Source: Dipteris shenzhenensis (Eukaryota; Polypodiophyta; Polypodiopsida; Gleicheniales). From it: 64,000 nt of DNA. The notes under the pieces were generated by a model. The model was not told the origin of the DNA. It worked only from the letters and a program-made list of their open reading frames with translations, and did not search any database. This document shows, in pieces, positions 13,401-25,400 of the stretch. Position 1 is the first letter of the stretch. The number at the start of each line of letters is the position of its first letter. The stretch lies in NCBI GenBank assembly GCA_047967505.1, contig CM106538.1, one strand, 5' to 3'. Both the position numbers and the translations under genes were made by a program.

Positions 13401-16400
13401 AGGAGAGCATGGGGGGCTGAACCTGGTGTCTAAGAGAGAGCCACATGGGCGGCATCATGGCTGCCATGAGGGCAGGGCTCAGACAAGAAAAGAGAGAGGG
13501 AGGGGGCTGCCACATGGGCAGCACCTCACAGCCAAGAGAGCAGAAAAGGGGCTGCCACATGGACAGCAAACAGGCTGTTATGTGGACAGCACAAAGACCA
13601 AAGTGCTGAGGTGGAGGATCCCTTAAGGAACAGTATGGAACAGCAGCGCCTCTAGTACAAGTGAGTACACTTGGCTGTACGGAACTGGTGCAGGTCCTTG
13701 GATGCGTGGACATGGCCTAGCAGAAGGCGGAACCAGCAGGTCTTGGAGGCGCCTGCATGGAGGACATGGAGGAGCAGCAGAAGGGCTGCAAAAGGCCCTG
13801 GCAGCAGCACAAGAAAGGAGCAAGGGGGGGCTGGCCCCTTGCCCTTATATAGGGCTGAGCCAACCAAGTCGGCCAGCCCATTTAGGGCTGGCTGGTCGGT
13901 CAGTTTGAGGGCTCTTGGAGCCTATAAAAAGAGAGGCCCCGGGCCTCATTTTGCATCCAACAGCTCAGCAGAAAGAGGAGCAGACAGGAGCAGCCTGAAG
14001 ACATTCCCTTGGGCCTCATCGGTGAAGGAGAGTTGAAGGTGTGCTGCAGACTGATCTCCCTAGGGGCTGGACCTTGGCTGTCTTCTAGGGCAGCAAGGTG
14101 TTGTGATCTGGAGGGAGAGTCCACATACGCTCGAAGTCGACCATGCGGGCTGGAGTCTAGAGATATTCGGCAGATAGTAGAAGTACCTTGTACAAAGATT
14201 AAAGGACCACGCTCTGGTGGGACTTTGGATCTCTCTCTTTTGTATTGTCTCCATAGATTTGGACGGAAATATATATTCTTTTGGTAGCTTCTATATCTGG
14301 CTGGATCATTGTCTATTGATGAGTCACACATCTATGTGATGCACATTAAGTAAAGAAGTTTGTGATTCCACTCCCACACACACACACTATGTGAGCTCTG
14401 GGCTATTCTATCAGTCTTCCGCTGTGCGTACCCTCTGTTGGTCGATTTCTAATATGGTATCAGAGCCCAAGTAGGAGGCTCACAGGTGTGGGAGCCTGAA
14501 GGCAACCTTGTTGAAGGACGACCCTGATTCAGAAGCTCCTGGGAATCAACTTCCCATGACTGGAGGACAGTGCCCTTGCGAGAAGGAGGGTGACTCAGGT
14601 TCAATCAGTTGCGTAAGGAGTTCCTACGGAAGGTTGAGTTTGTTCAACTTTGCTGTGTGGTGTAGCAGCATAGATGTCGATGTCAGAAGCCTCTTTAGCC
14701 CCTTCTCTCCCTTCCTTCTCTCCCAGATTTCTTTCTTTCACCATCCCTAACTTTGGAGAGTCTGGGAAACTGAATGGGACAAATTACCCTATGTGGAAGG
14801 TGAAGATCCGTAGTCATTTAGTGGCGCTCGAAAGCTGTGGAAACTGACTACGGGAGCCGATGCGAAGCCGAAGGCTATGATGCGGCACCTAATGGTGTCC
14901 TAGTTTCTTGGACCATTTGTTGATGGTCTGATTTGCTCATTCCCTGTTGTTTAACTTACGGGTGCATGGTATTTAGTGCCAATGAACCCATAACCCAATC
15001 TACGCGATGATTGAATGAAGATGCTCTCTCTTGTATTCCTTAGTGAGCTGTACATGCAAAAATGCTCGGGTGTGATGGAAACAAATGTCAACAGAAGTAA
15101 TTTAGAGGTCGGTGTTGTTATTGAAAGGGAAACCATATGATGACGGGGGGATTGAGCATCACGACAATTAAACAGATGATCATCATGTATGTGGGCATAT
15201 ACTATGCAACCAAATATGCGGAGATGCCCAATGTGTGGCTTATGTCCAGTGAATGCTTCATAAGGTGTCATACCTTGAATCGGTTCGGTAGGAAGCCGCT
15301 TAAGCAAATAGTTTGCAGTGGCTATTGCTTCTGCCCAATACTAATTCGGAAGATGCTTTTCACTAAGCATTACTCTAGCACTATCTGCTAAAGTACCATT
15401 CTTCCTTTCAGCTCTTGCATTCTGCTATGGAGTATCTGCACAAGTGAGATACTCATACTAGTAGATGGAGAGGAACTCGAAGCTTGGGAAGATAGAGATG
15501 CCCATGCCCTGGCGTTGATCATAGGGACTACGGGGGACTCTGTGCTTCCTCGCATCTAGATGGCTGACACGTCAATAGAGGCGCGGGCGATTTTGAAGGA
15601 TCTGTACAAGACAAATAACACATCACGTACTAGTAGATGGAGAGGAACTCGAAGCTTGCGAAGATAGAGATGCCCATACCCTGGCGTTGATCATAGGGAC
15701 TACGGGGGACTCTGTGCTTCCTCACATCTAGATGGCTGACACGTCAATAGAGGCGCGGGCGATTTTGAAGGATCTGTACAAGACAAATAACACATCACGG
15801 ATCTTGCTTCTTCAGCATCAGCTCTACAACTTGGATATGCATAAAGGAGATTCGGTACATACTTGATGAAGGTCAAGGTGGTAAGGGATCAACTAGCATC
15901 GGTTGGTTAGAAGGTGGACTCGTGCCAGTTGGCCTTGATGGTAAATTTTTTTTTTGCGCAAAAAGTAGTGCTAGTTATATTGCTTGAAAACGAGAGTACA
16001 AGAGGGCCCAAAGGCCAGCGGGCTGTAATCACAAAACGGCTACAGCCCGTGGTAATAAATACTAATTACAAGCCTCTCAAGGCATAATCATCGGAGTGTG
16101 GAACAAACAGCCATGGTGGGGGGGAGTAGTGCCACTGAAGACTCTGAGCAGAGTGCTGGAAGAATAGCTCTCGATGGTCCCAGTCGCGAAGGAAGCACCG
16201 TCTCTTCTCCTTCCCTTCCCGGGACACCCCCTGAATCTGATCCCACTGACCCTTGAGCGTGTGAATGATCGTGCTCCAAATGTTCGCTAGGGTCTGGGTA
16301 GCAGAAGAAACCTGATCTCCTAAGGTCTGCGCGCATCTGGAAGTCCAGATGTGCCAACCTGCAATACTCCCTATGATCTCCCAAACTGGGTGCTGAGTCA

Positions 16401-19400
16401 TCGCTCCTGCATCTGTCTCTGTCAGATGCCAAGGGAAGCTGTCCATGTATGCCCAGGTGGCCTGCGTGATGAAGAAAACTGGATCCTGCCTAGAGAACTC
16501 ATAAGCCAAGTGATGTCCCATCTTGGTGCTGCACCAGCAAACGGCTCCCCAAGTGACCGGTCCTAGCTCGGGTGCAGCCCTCGCTAAGATCCCCATGATT
16601 CCCTTCCACACTGTCTGAGCATGCGAGCAGCTCCAAAGGCAGTGCTTCAGGGACGACTCCTCTTGAAAACACATCTGGCAGTGCCCCTCCTGCCCCATCT
16701 GCCTGAGCCAGCTGCCAACTGGTAGCCCCTTGTGGGCCACCATCCAAAGAAAGAAAGAGATTGTCCTCGGCCGCCAGCTTGCCCAAAGAGTCTTCCAGAA
16801 TGTCCGAAGAAAGACCAGAGATATCCCTTGGGCATACCAACTATGTGCCTGTGTGGGTAGCCCGCGTTGGAGAGCCCCAAGAGCACGCCTACCAATACGC
16901 ACACTGTATGAGAAGAAAGGGGTAGGGTTCTTTGAGGTCTCCAGTAGTGGCCAGCGCCACTCCCCTGGGTCCCACTCCACCTCTGTCAAGGAGCAGCCCT
17001 CCCAAATCCAGAGTCTCCAGTCCTGGTCCTGCATAATCAAGGGGTCTATATGCCACGTTTTCCCTTGCAGCCCTATGATGCGAAGGCGCTGCTAGGGGAG
17101 CTGGGGGTCGATCATGGCCTCTCTGCTCTGGAGATGGCTATCATCGGCGACGGAGAAGTGAATCGAGGAGTCCGAGAAAAGGCCTGCGACCACCAAAGGA
17201 ATGCCACGGGGTGTGAACTGCCCTAGCCACCTCTCATCTCCCGGGAGGAGCTATTTGGTGATCATGGGAATCCTCCAACCTGCAGGAATGGCAGCATCAT
17301 TCTCCACTCGTCGAGCCTGGATCCCACGTGCCGTACCTACTGCTGCTGCCCCAGATCGCCTGGGCTCAGCTAGCTATAGACGTCCCTCCAAACCCGGAGC
17401 GAGCGCGTGGGCCCATGCGCCCAGAGCGCCCAAGGGATATGGGATCTCTCTCCAAGTTGGCGACCTGTATCATCTGTCACCTCGCTACTCTAGATCAAGG
17501 GCTGTCTGTCTATCTCCTCTCGGTAGCTAGGGGGAACCTGAGAGAGGCTGTGTCGCAGCTTCCTCCAGACCAAGACGAGGCTACGGAGGAAGGGGGAACA
17601 GGGCTGAGTCAGTGGGGCAGAAGTGAAAATCCACCGGATAGACGGCTGCCAATCACCCCCTCTCTGGGGGGTACACGCGTTGAGACCATGCTGAAGCAAG
17701 AGCTTCCACGTCTGCCCTCCTGGGGTCAACCCGCGGATGACTAACTTGCCAAGTAATGCCTGACTCTGCAGTTCTGGATCTATGATGCCAAGACCGCCCT
17801 CTGTCTGGGGGAGAATGACCGTCTGCCAGGCGACCCGGGCTCTGGTGGTGTCGGAACCATCTGAGTCAGACCAAAGAAAGTTCCGCACCAGTCTCCTCAG
17901 CTGGGCTACACACGATCTCGAGAAACACCAGCAAGATGCCATGTACCAAGCGGTGGCAAGAAGGACATGGTTGACCACAAGGGCCCTGCTTGCCAAGGAT
18001 CTAGCTTCCGTTGTATGGAGACTAGGACCGGTAAGAACTGCTGAGCCGGTGTGATATCCAGGCCGACCTGGAATCCTAAATAACGTGTCTTCTGTCCTCT
18101 AGGGATCCAGCGAAACCCCAGGAAAATACCCCACTGTGAGCTGGCTCCCGGATCCGTAAGAAAACCAACTGACTTATGCCAGTTGATTTTCGCCCCAGCG
18201 GCTAGGCAAAAAACCTCTAAGGACAGTCTCACTCGCTCCAGTGACTCAATATCATCCTGCACATACAGGGCTGTGTCGTCTGCATACTCGGAGTCCAGAA
18301 GTTCTGCATCGTCTTGAATAGGGAGGCGCATCCCTCTAAGACCAGTGGTGTGGGCTCGTAGGAAGTGAGTCATGGCCTCCGCAAAAAATAGGAAGAGGTA
18401 GGGCGCAAGCAGGCAGCCCTGACGCACCGAGCGCTCGAGGGTGAATCTCTCCCCCATCTTGCCGCTGATGATAACCCGGCTGGTGGCCGACCCATAGAGG
18501 CTAGCAATACCTCTGATCCACTCGTCCGGGAAACCGAACCGAGAGAGTGTACCTTCGAAGAAGGACCAGTCTACCCTGTCGTACGCCTTCTCAAAGTCAA
18601 GAAGGAGTATGGCAAGGTGCTGGCCACTGTGCTGGGCCCACTCCGTCGCCTCTGAGAACGTGAAAATGTTGTCCAAAATGCTGCGATCTTGGACAAAACC
18701 AGTCTGGGTGTCATGGATCAAGTCATGTAGCAGGGGGTGGATGTGGCTACTGATCATCTTGGCGAGGATTTTGTAGGCAGTCGGGAGGAGGGTGATAGGG
18801 CGCCACTGTCTGATCTCCTGACGGTCCCTCCCTTTGGAGATGAGGCAGATCAAGCCTGTCACAAGGCTCTTTGGCATCTGTCCGCTGGAGAAGATATGCT
18901 GGAAGGCTACGAGCAAGGGCTGGTGGACTTGCTCTCAGAAGGTGGTGAAGAAAGCTCTAGAAAGCCCATCCTCACCTGGGCATTTCCACCCATCAATAGC
19001 GCTCACCGCATCTTGCATCTCTGCCACGGTGAAAGGGGCGAGAAGGGTTTCACTCATGCTAGGCCGCACGAGCGACGGTGTATACCTCCATACCTCCTCC
19101 TTGCAACGGCGGGCACGAGGGTCTGGGGGCTCCTGCTAGAACAGGGATCTGTAGAAATCTGTCGCCAAGTCCCGGACCTCGTCTGGATCTGTCCTGACAC
19201 TACCATCCTGTGCTCTAAGAGATCGGAGCTGTTCCCCTGCTGACCTCTGGCCATGGGTCCTGAAGAACTCTCTGCACATCCTATCGCCTTTCCTAGCCCA
19301 AAAGGACTTGGAAGCATGAAATGAGAACTCTGAGTGTCATTGTGTGATCTCCTCTAGCATGGCTCAGGCTCTAACCTCCTGCCGTCTGAGCTCCTCAGAG

Positions 19401-22400
19401 CCTGGAGAAGATTGCTGCATTTGCTGTATCGAGGCAAGATCTCGTCTGAGACCCCTCTCCTTTGCCCACCACTGCTGCCTGACCTGAATCGCCTCCTGCT
19501 AACAGATGAGACTAGACTTGCCTGAGCTACCTGAGCTGCCATATCCCCCATGGGGTCCCAATCCTGCTCCCACAGGTCCACTATCTTGCTGCGAACCGCT
19601 GCTCTGGAGTAGATGGAGTCTGGGATCCGGCACGAGCGTGGAGGTAAGGAGTGAGAGGCTGAGTCCAGGACTAGGATGACTGGGGCATGGTCAAAGAGGG
19701 TCATCCCTGGAACCACTCCTGACTCTCCACCTCTGCCTAGCACCCAATCGCTGACATAGAAACGGTCCAACCGCTCCAGGAGTCTGCCTCCCTCCCTCCT
19801 GTAACCCCAAGAGAAGTCCAGACTCCCTATCCATCTACGAAAGGAAGGCTCCCTCTAGCTGTCTCGACCTCCCACAGCGAACAAGGAGTCCCAATCTGCC
19901 TGCTCCTCCTGAGCAACTCTGGGCCCCGTCCCTGCTGATCCTCTAAGGTCTCAAGGTTATTGAAGTCCCCTCCTACAATCCAAGAATCCATCTCTGGCAA
20001 TAAGTTTGACAAAGAGCTCCAGAAAGCGGCTCTCCGTTTGAGGTCAGTCGGGGCATAGATATTGAGGATGCCGATGCGGGATCCCTCAATATTCATGCCC
20101 ACCCAAAGCGCTCGTCCTGGGATCAGGGTGCCAAAACCACACACATGATGAACTAGAGAAGCGTTGATGGAGGTACAGACACCCCCGCTCCTCCCCTGCT
20201 CGCCAATAGAAGGTTCCCAGTAGGTGTGGGAGCGTCCTGTGAGGACCTTCCCACACTTACTGGTCTGAGACGCCGAAAGCTTGTGTTCCTGCAATAGGAG
20301 CACATCTACCCTTCCCACCAAGGCTGGCTAGAGCTCCTGTCTGAGCACCATCTTCCTGGGGCCGTGGGTTCCTGATGAGAACCTGTTGACGTTCCAAGAG
20401 ATAATGCATATACTCATGAAGAGGGGAGATGGGCCACAAACAGCTGTCTGCTTGCGGTCGATGTCGAGGTGGTCGGAGGATGTCCAGTGTGCAGACGAAG
20501 GTGCTTTTATGAGGGTTTCGAAGGAGAGGCCGGATCATCGGACCCATCCTCTAAAACCTTCAACAGAGGGGAGAGGCCCTTCGTCCCATGGTGGTAAGCT
20601 CTCTCTAACCAACTCGACGCCTCCGCTAGGGAAATATTGTAGAAGCCCGCTCCCTCTGAGGTCCTCCACAGGCGGAGCCCTTTCGCGTAGATCCACTCCA
20701 GAGGCGGTCGAATAATGACCAAAAGGCGGAATCGTTTGGCGCTGTGGCGCCATCTCAGACAAACGTCACCCTCCTTCCGTTGCTATTGAAGAAGCTCCGC
20801 TGCTCTGCTACCGATCCAGTCCTGCACCTGCTCCTGGGACTGATCTCGAATCATCTCCCAAACATTTTCATTCGTCCATTGCTCATTCCCGTCACTGGTG
20901 ATAGTGAAGGAATAGCTAGGACCATCGTGGGGGGCAAGGACGGACACCTTACCCTCCGCCCCCTTTCGGAGGAAGAAGATGCTGATGTCTAGGCATGCAG
21001 GGAAGGAGCTGCATCCAAATAATCCCAAGGTTCTGCTCGGTAAAACTCCAAAGGTAGAGCTCTAGGAGCAGCCCTTGGGTGTGGGGATGAGGATGAGGAG
21101 TCTGAACTAGAGAGAGGGGTGCTGGCTGTCGAACAAGCTGGAGTCACGAGTGGTACTGGCCATCTGCAAGGAAGGGCCTCTCCCCTCCACCGGGCCAGGA
21201 GGGGTAGGCGCGGGGGAGGTCTGTGCTGGCTTCGAGGCCGCAAGCGGCGCAGGCGGAGGGGGGGGTTCCCTCGAGATCATGCTCGAGGGAGAGAGGGGGG
21301 CTGAAACCAAAGGTGCTGGGGGGGATCCTGGAGGGGGGGGAGGTAGGGGGACCGAGGAGGAGGGGGAGGCTGGCTGATCTTCTCCTTCCCTTTCTCCTTC
21401 CCCTTACTGGGCTGCTGCTGATTGGTGACCACAGGGGGCTTTTGGTGTAGATGGGAAGGCTTTTTTGGTCCTGTTTTGTTTCCTTTCCGTTTTCTTTTGA
21501 CCTCAGTCCAGCCTTCCCCTTCGGGAGGGGGTGTCGATGCCTGGCGGGGGGGATCGTGAGTTGCCTGGATGGCGGCCATCTGAGGTTTTGTCCTCGTGAA
21601 GCGAGGGCAGGAGCGCGCCTGGTGCCCGAAGCCGTGGCATCTCAGACACTGATCTGGGCAACCAGTGACCATAATGCGTTGCGTCACCACACCTGTGTCC
21701 GTCTCAATCTCGAACTCCGAGGGAATACTCTGCGGATCTAGGACTACCACTTTGACACGTGGCACCCCTTGGGCTACCGCCGCATCAACGAAGGTGTCCT
21801 GCATGAGCCAGCCAAAGTGCGCCCTCAGGTCCTTGATGATCGGGCGAAGCTCGATTGCGAGGCCTGGGAAAATGAGGGTAACTGGATGGCGAGGAATGCG
21901 GACGCGGGCATCGAAGTCCGCTACACTGAAACCCCTATACCATGGGACCATAAGGATGATCTTCCCACCCACAGAAGTAGGGGACCGTCTGACCATATCG
22001 CTCGTAGCCTGTGCTGAGGAGAGCTTGAGCCAGAAGATACCACAACCCATGAGTGCAACCTCCTCAATGTGGCTGTCCTTAAGGCAGAGGGTGACTGCAA
22101 CCAGTCCCTGATGTCTGCTCGTGAAGGGGCGTAGCCAATGACTCCCATAAGCGGATGTCTGGGAGACGTCCGTGGCGGCCTGCTTCACCAAGGAGATGTG
22201 ATGCTCTATTAGTGTTATCCGGTAGGCTGATGGAGGGGGGGGGCCCGTCTGGGCCACCGGTTCCGGGCTCACGGCCACCATACCGAACCGACAAACTGCG
22301 AACGCTCCAAAAGGCGGGGGAAGGAAAGAGGGAGGGATGGAGAAGTACGGAGAAGCGGGGGGGGGGGAGAGGGGGTGGAGAGGGAGCGAGTGGTGGAGGG

Positions 22401-25400
22401 GGAAAGGAGGAGGGAGGGGGGGGGCAACGTAGCACAGGGCGGGGAAGAGGAGGAAGGAAAAGGGGGGGGTGTGGCAGCGCAGCGCGAGAGGGGGCGGGGA
22501 GGAAAGGCGAGGAAGGAAGGGAAGGGGGGGCAGCGTTGCGCAGCAGCGGGGAGGGGAGGAAGGGGCGGGGGGGGTGGTAGCACAACGCGAGGGGGGGGAG
22601 GTGGGGAGAGGACGGAGGGGCGGAGAAGGGAGGAGGGGGGGGGATGGCGGGCGGAGAAGGAAGAGAGGGGGACGGAGGGGCGCGGCGGGAGGCGATGAAG
22701 AGAGAGGAGGGGGAGGGGAGACGGGTCGCGCAGCGCAAGGGGGGGTAGACGGGAGCGGGGGAGGGGAGGGGCATTCACAGGAGCCTTCTGGCGGGGGAGG
22801 ATGATCAGCCAAGAAAGTTCATAAGAAGGATCCCTTGATGGTAATGAGGAGGCTACCTCGGAGTTTCAAAAGCTTCGTTATGACTGTGACAGCAGGATAG
22901 AGGACCAAACCTCTGACTTTTGAGGAGTTGGGTCCACCATTACTGCTCCAGGAAGAAGCTAGGGAGAAGCTCTACAACAACGACAAAGATGACAAGGCGT
23001 TGCTGGCAAAGGATTGCGCTGGCAAAGGGAAGGGCAAGCCTAACGGTAGTAAGTCCAAGAAGGATGACTTTGAGAACGAGGACACTTCCAAGAAGCAGCA
23101 GAAGAAGAAGTGCTTCTATTGTGACACGCTAGGCCATTTTGCGAAGGTTTAGAATCGGTACCATCTTGATAAAGCTAATAAACCACATATGTATGTAGAA
23201 TCAGTACCATCTTGATAAAGCTAATAAACCACATTTTACATCCGGGGCCCAAAGCCCAACTGCCTCAGAGTGGCTGCAATAAAATCCCATGTGATAGTGT
23301 CAAAGGCTTTCTCAATGTCCACTTGCATGATCAAAGCATCCTGATGTGTATACTGGCTTAGAAGCAGAAGGATCCCCCCCCCTACACACACATGCACATG
23401 CACACACGAACTCGGACACACATATACATATACATACATATGCGTGCGTGCATGCATGCCCATGTGCGTGGCAACTGCGTGCATGCATTTTATTCTAACT
23501 ATGTTGACATCTATGAAGCATGTTGGAGATCAGTCTTTGGTGTCCTCTACTTTGCTTCATAGGGGTGAGTGCCACATTGATGTTATAGCCAACCTCCCGC
23601 TCGTCCGACGTCTCTCTAGGGTGGGCTTGGGGTCTTATGCTTTGCAGTGGCCACTTCGGGTCCAACATGAAGAAGTCTATGATTGTTGTTGAGGTCTTTC
23701 TCTGGTAATAGGTCTCTTAAGTATGTGTCTGTGTCTAGTGGCCTTGGACATGAAGAGGGCAGGTCCAGATAGTCAACAGCCTGAGACATGTCTAGAAACA
23801 CCTATTTGAACATGTCATATCGATATTACTTCGGATCTCACTGTACCTACCGAGCCACCGGATTAAAGCTTTGTTTGATTATCTCATATGTCTTAGTGAC
23901 ACCTGCATGTCCAGCCATGGGAGAGGAGTGCATTTCTTGCAAAACCGGCTATCTATATTGTGAGCCTGGCACTAAATAAATCCCGTCCTTGCACCACAAT
24001 AGCCCATTATGCAATTTGAACTCTGGATGACCCTGGCTAGAATGCTTTTGCAAATCTGAAAATATGGGAGCTGCCTTAGAATTATGCATATGCTCTTCCT
24101 AAATGCCATGAATCCACTCCTGATATATGGTATAGCAGACAAATTGCAAGCTCAGCAGATCCTGGACAAGGCATCTACAACCACATTTTCCTTCTCCTCT
24201 GTACTCAATGTCAAAAATAGGATTGAACTGCAGCCAATCACCTCTTTTGCTTATATGACAAATTTGAGTGAGGAAGAATCTGAGTGTCCTATGATCTACG
24301 GATAGTGGTGCCATTTCTTGAGAGCGTGCAAGATAGCCAACACCTCCTAATCATAAATATGGTAATGGAGTTCCTTGGCATCAAACTTCCTGCTTTGAAA
24401 AGCTATTACCCTGTGTTCCTGCCTCAGAACAACCCCCAATCCTTTGCCATTGGCATCTGACTCCACAATGAAAGGACATGAAAAATCAGGGCATACCAAG
24501 ACAGGTGCACCGTGCATGAGTGAGCAAATTTTAGATCTTTGAAACTGTGTTGTGCTTCCTTTGACGACAGAAAAGTATCCTTCTTCAAGAGGTCAGTAAG
24601 AGGAGCTGCCCTTGTGGCAAATTTGCGAATAAAGTGCTTGTGAAGGAAGCAATCCTCTCAACTGGGTGGGGTTCTGTGGCTGTGGCCAATCTTTAATGCA
24701 TTTCACGTTTGCGGGATCCACCTGAATGTCATGTCTACTCACAATATGCCTAGGTACTCAACCTCCTCTGCCATAAAAGTGCATTTGCTGGCCTTTGCAT
24801 AAAGCTGATGCATCTTTAGAATTTCCAGCACCTGCTTCACATGCTTAATATGCTCCTGCCTATCCTTGCTTGTAAATGACGATGTCATCAAAGAAATGTT
24901 AGAAATCGACCAACAGAGGGTACACACAGCGGAAGACTGATAGAATAGCCCAAGATCTCACATAGTGTGGTGTGGGGTGAGGAATCACAAACTTCTTAAC
25001 TTAATGTGCATCAGATAGATGTGCAGACTCATCAATAGACAATGAACCAGCCAGATATACAAACCACCAAAATAATATATTTCCGTCCAAAGCTATGGAC
25101 ACAATACAAAAAAGATAGATCCAGAGTCCCACCAATGGTGTGGTCCTCTGATCTTACCACAAGGTACTTCTCCTATCTGCCAGCTATCTCTAAACTCGAA
25201 CCCGCGTGCTCCACCTCGAGTGTATGTAGACTCACTGTCCAGATCTCAGCACCCTGCTATCTTGGTAGGCAGCCTAGGGTTCAGCCTTGTGAGCTAAGTC
25301 TTCAGCAGCACCTCCAGCACTCCTTTACCTCCTGGCCAAAGGATGAGGGTAAGCTGCTCCTATCTGCTCCTCTGATGGCTGACCTGCTGGATGTGAAGAA

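Larger units (their letters stand above)
15945..22832 (-). mobile_element. L1-like LINE (LINE-B), nearly full length, 6,888 bp
   Basis: On the minus strand it comprises a proline-rich leader and ORF1 (about 22,812-21,277), then ORF2 with endonuclease, reverse transcriptase and a C-terminal zinc-binding region (about 20,417-16,066). A poly(A), seen as a T run at 15,946-15,955, closes the 3' end. A 12-bp direct repeat, CCTTGATGGTAA, flanks it at 15933-15944 and 22833-22844. The interrupted copia gag reading frame rejoins across it. Perfect target-site repeats point to a fairly recent insertion, yet ORF2 contains stops. Confidence 0.9.
13361..23236 (+). mobile_element. Ty1/copia retrotransposon, 5' portion, interrupted
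   Basis: Order on the + strand: 5' LTR (13361-14454), initiator-Met tRNA primer-binding site (14455-14467), and gag starting near 14,745 with [20 protein letters not shown]. Gag then continues from 15,457 to about 15,932 and resumes after the LINE at 22,845, ending with a zinc knuckle near 23,110. It is interrupted by an inverted integrase fragment, a 172-bp duplication and a 6.9-kb LINE. Protease, RT and RNase H in sense orientation are absent, and no matching 3' LTR could be assigned. Inactive. Confidence 0.8.

Noticed and set aside
22155-22804. Gly/Arg-rich + strand open frames opposite LINE-B ORF1
   Set aside because: They are shadows of the C-rich LINE sense strand; the minus-strand frame continues into a recognisable zinc-knuckle protein.
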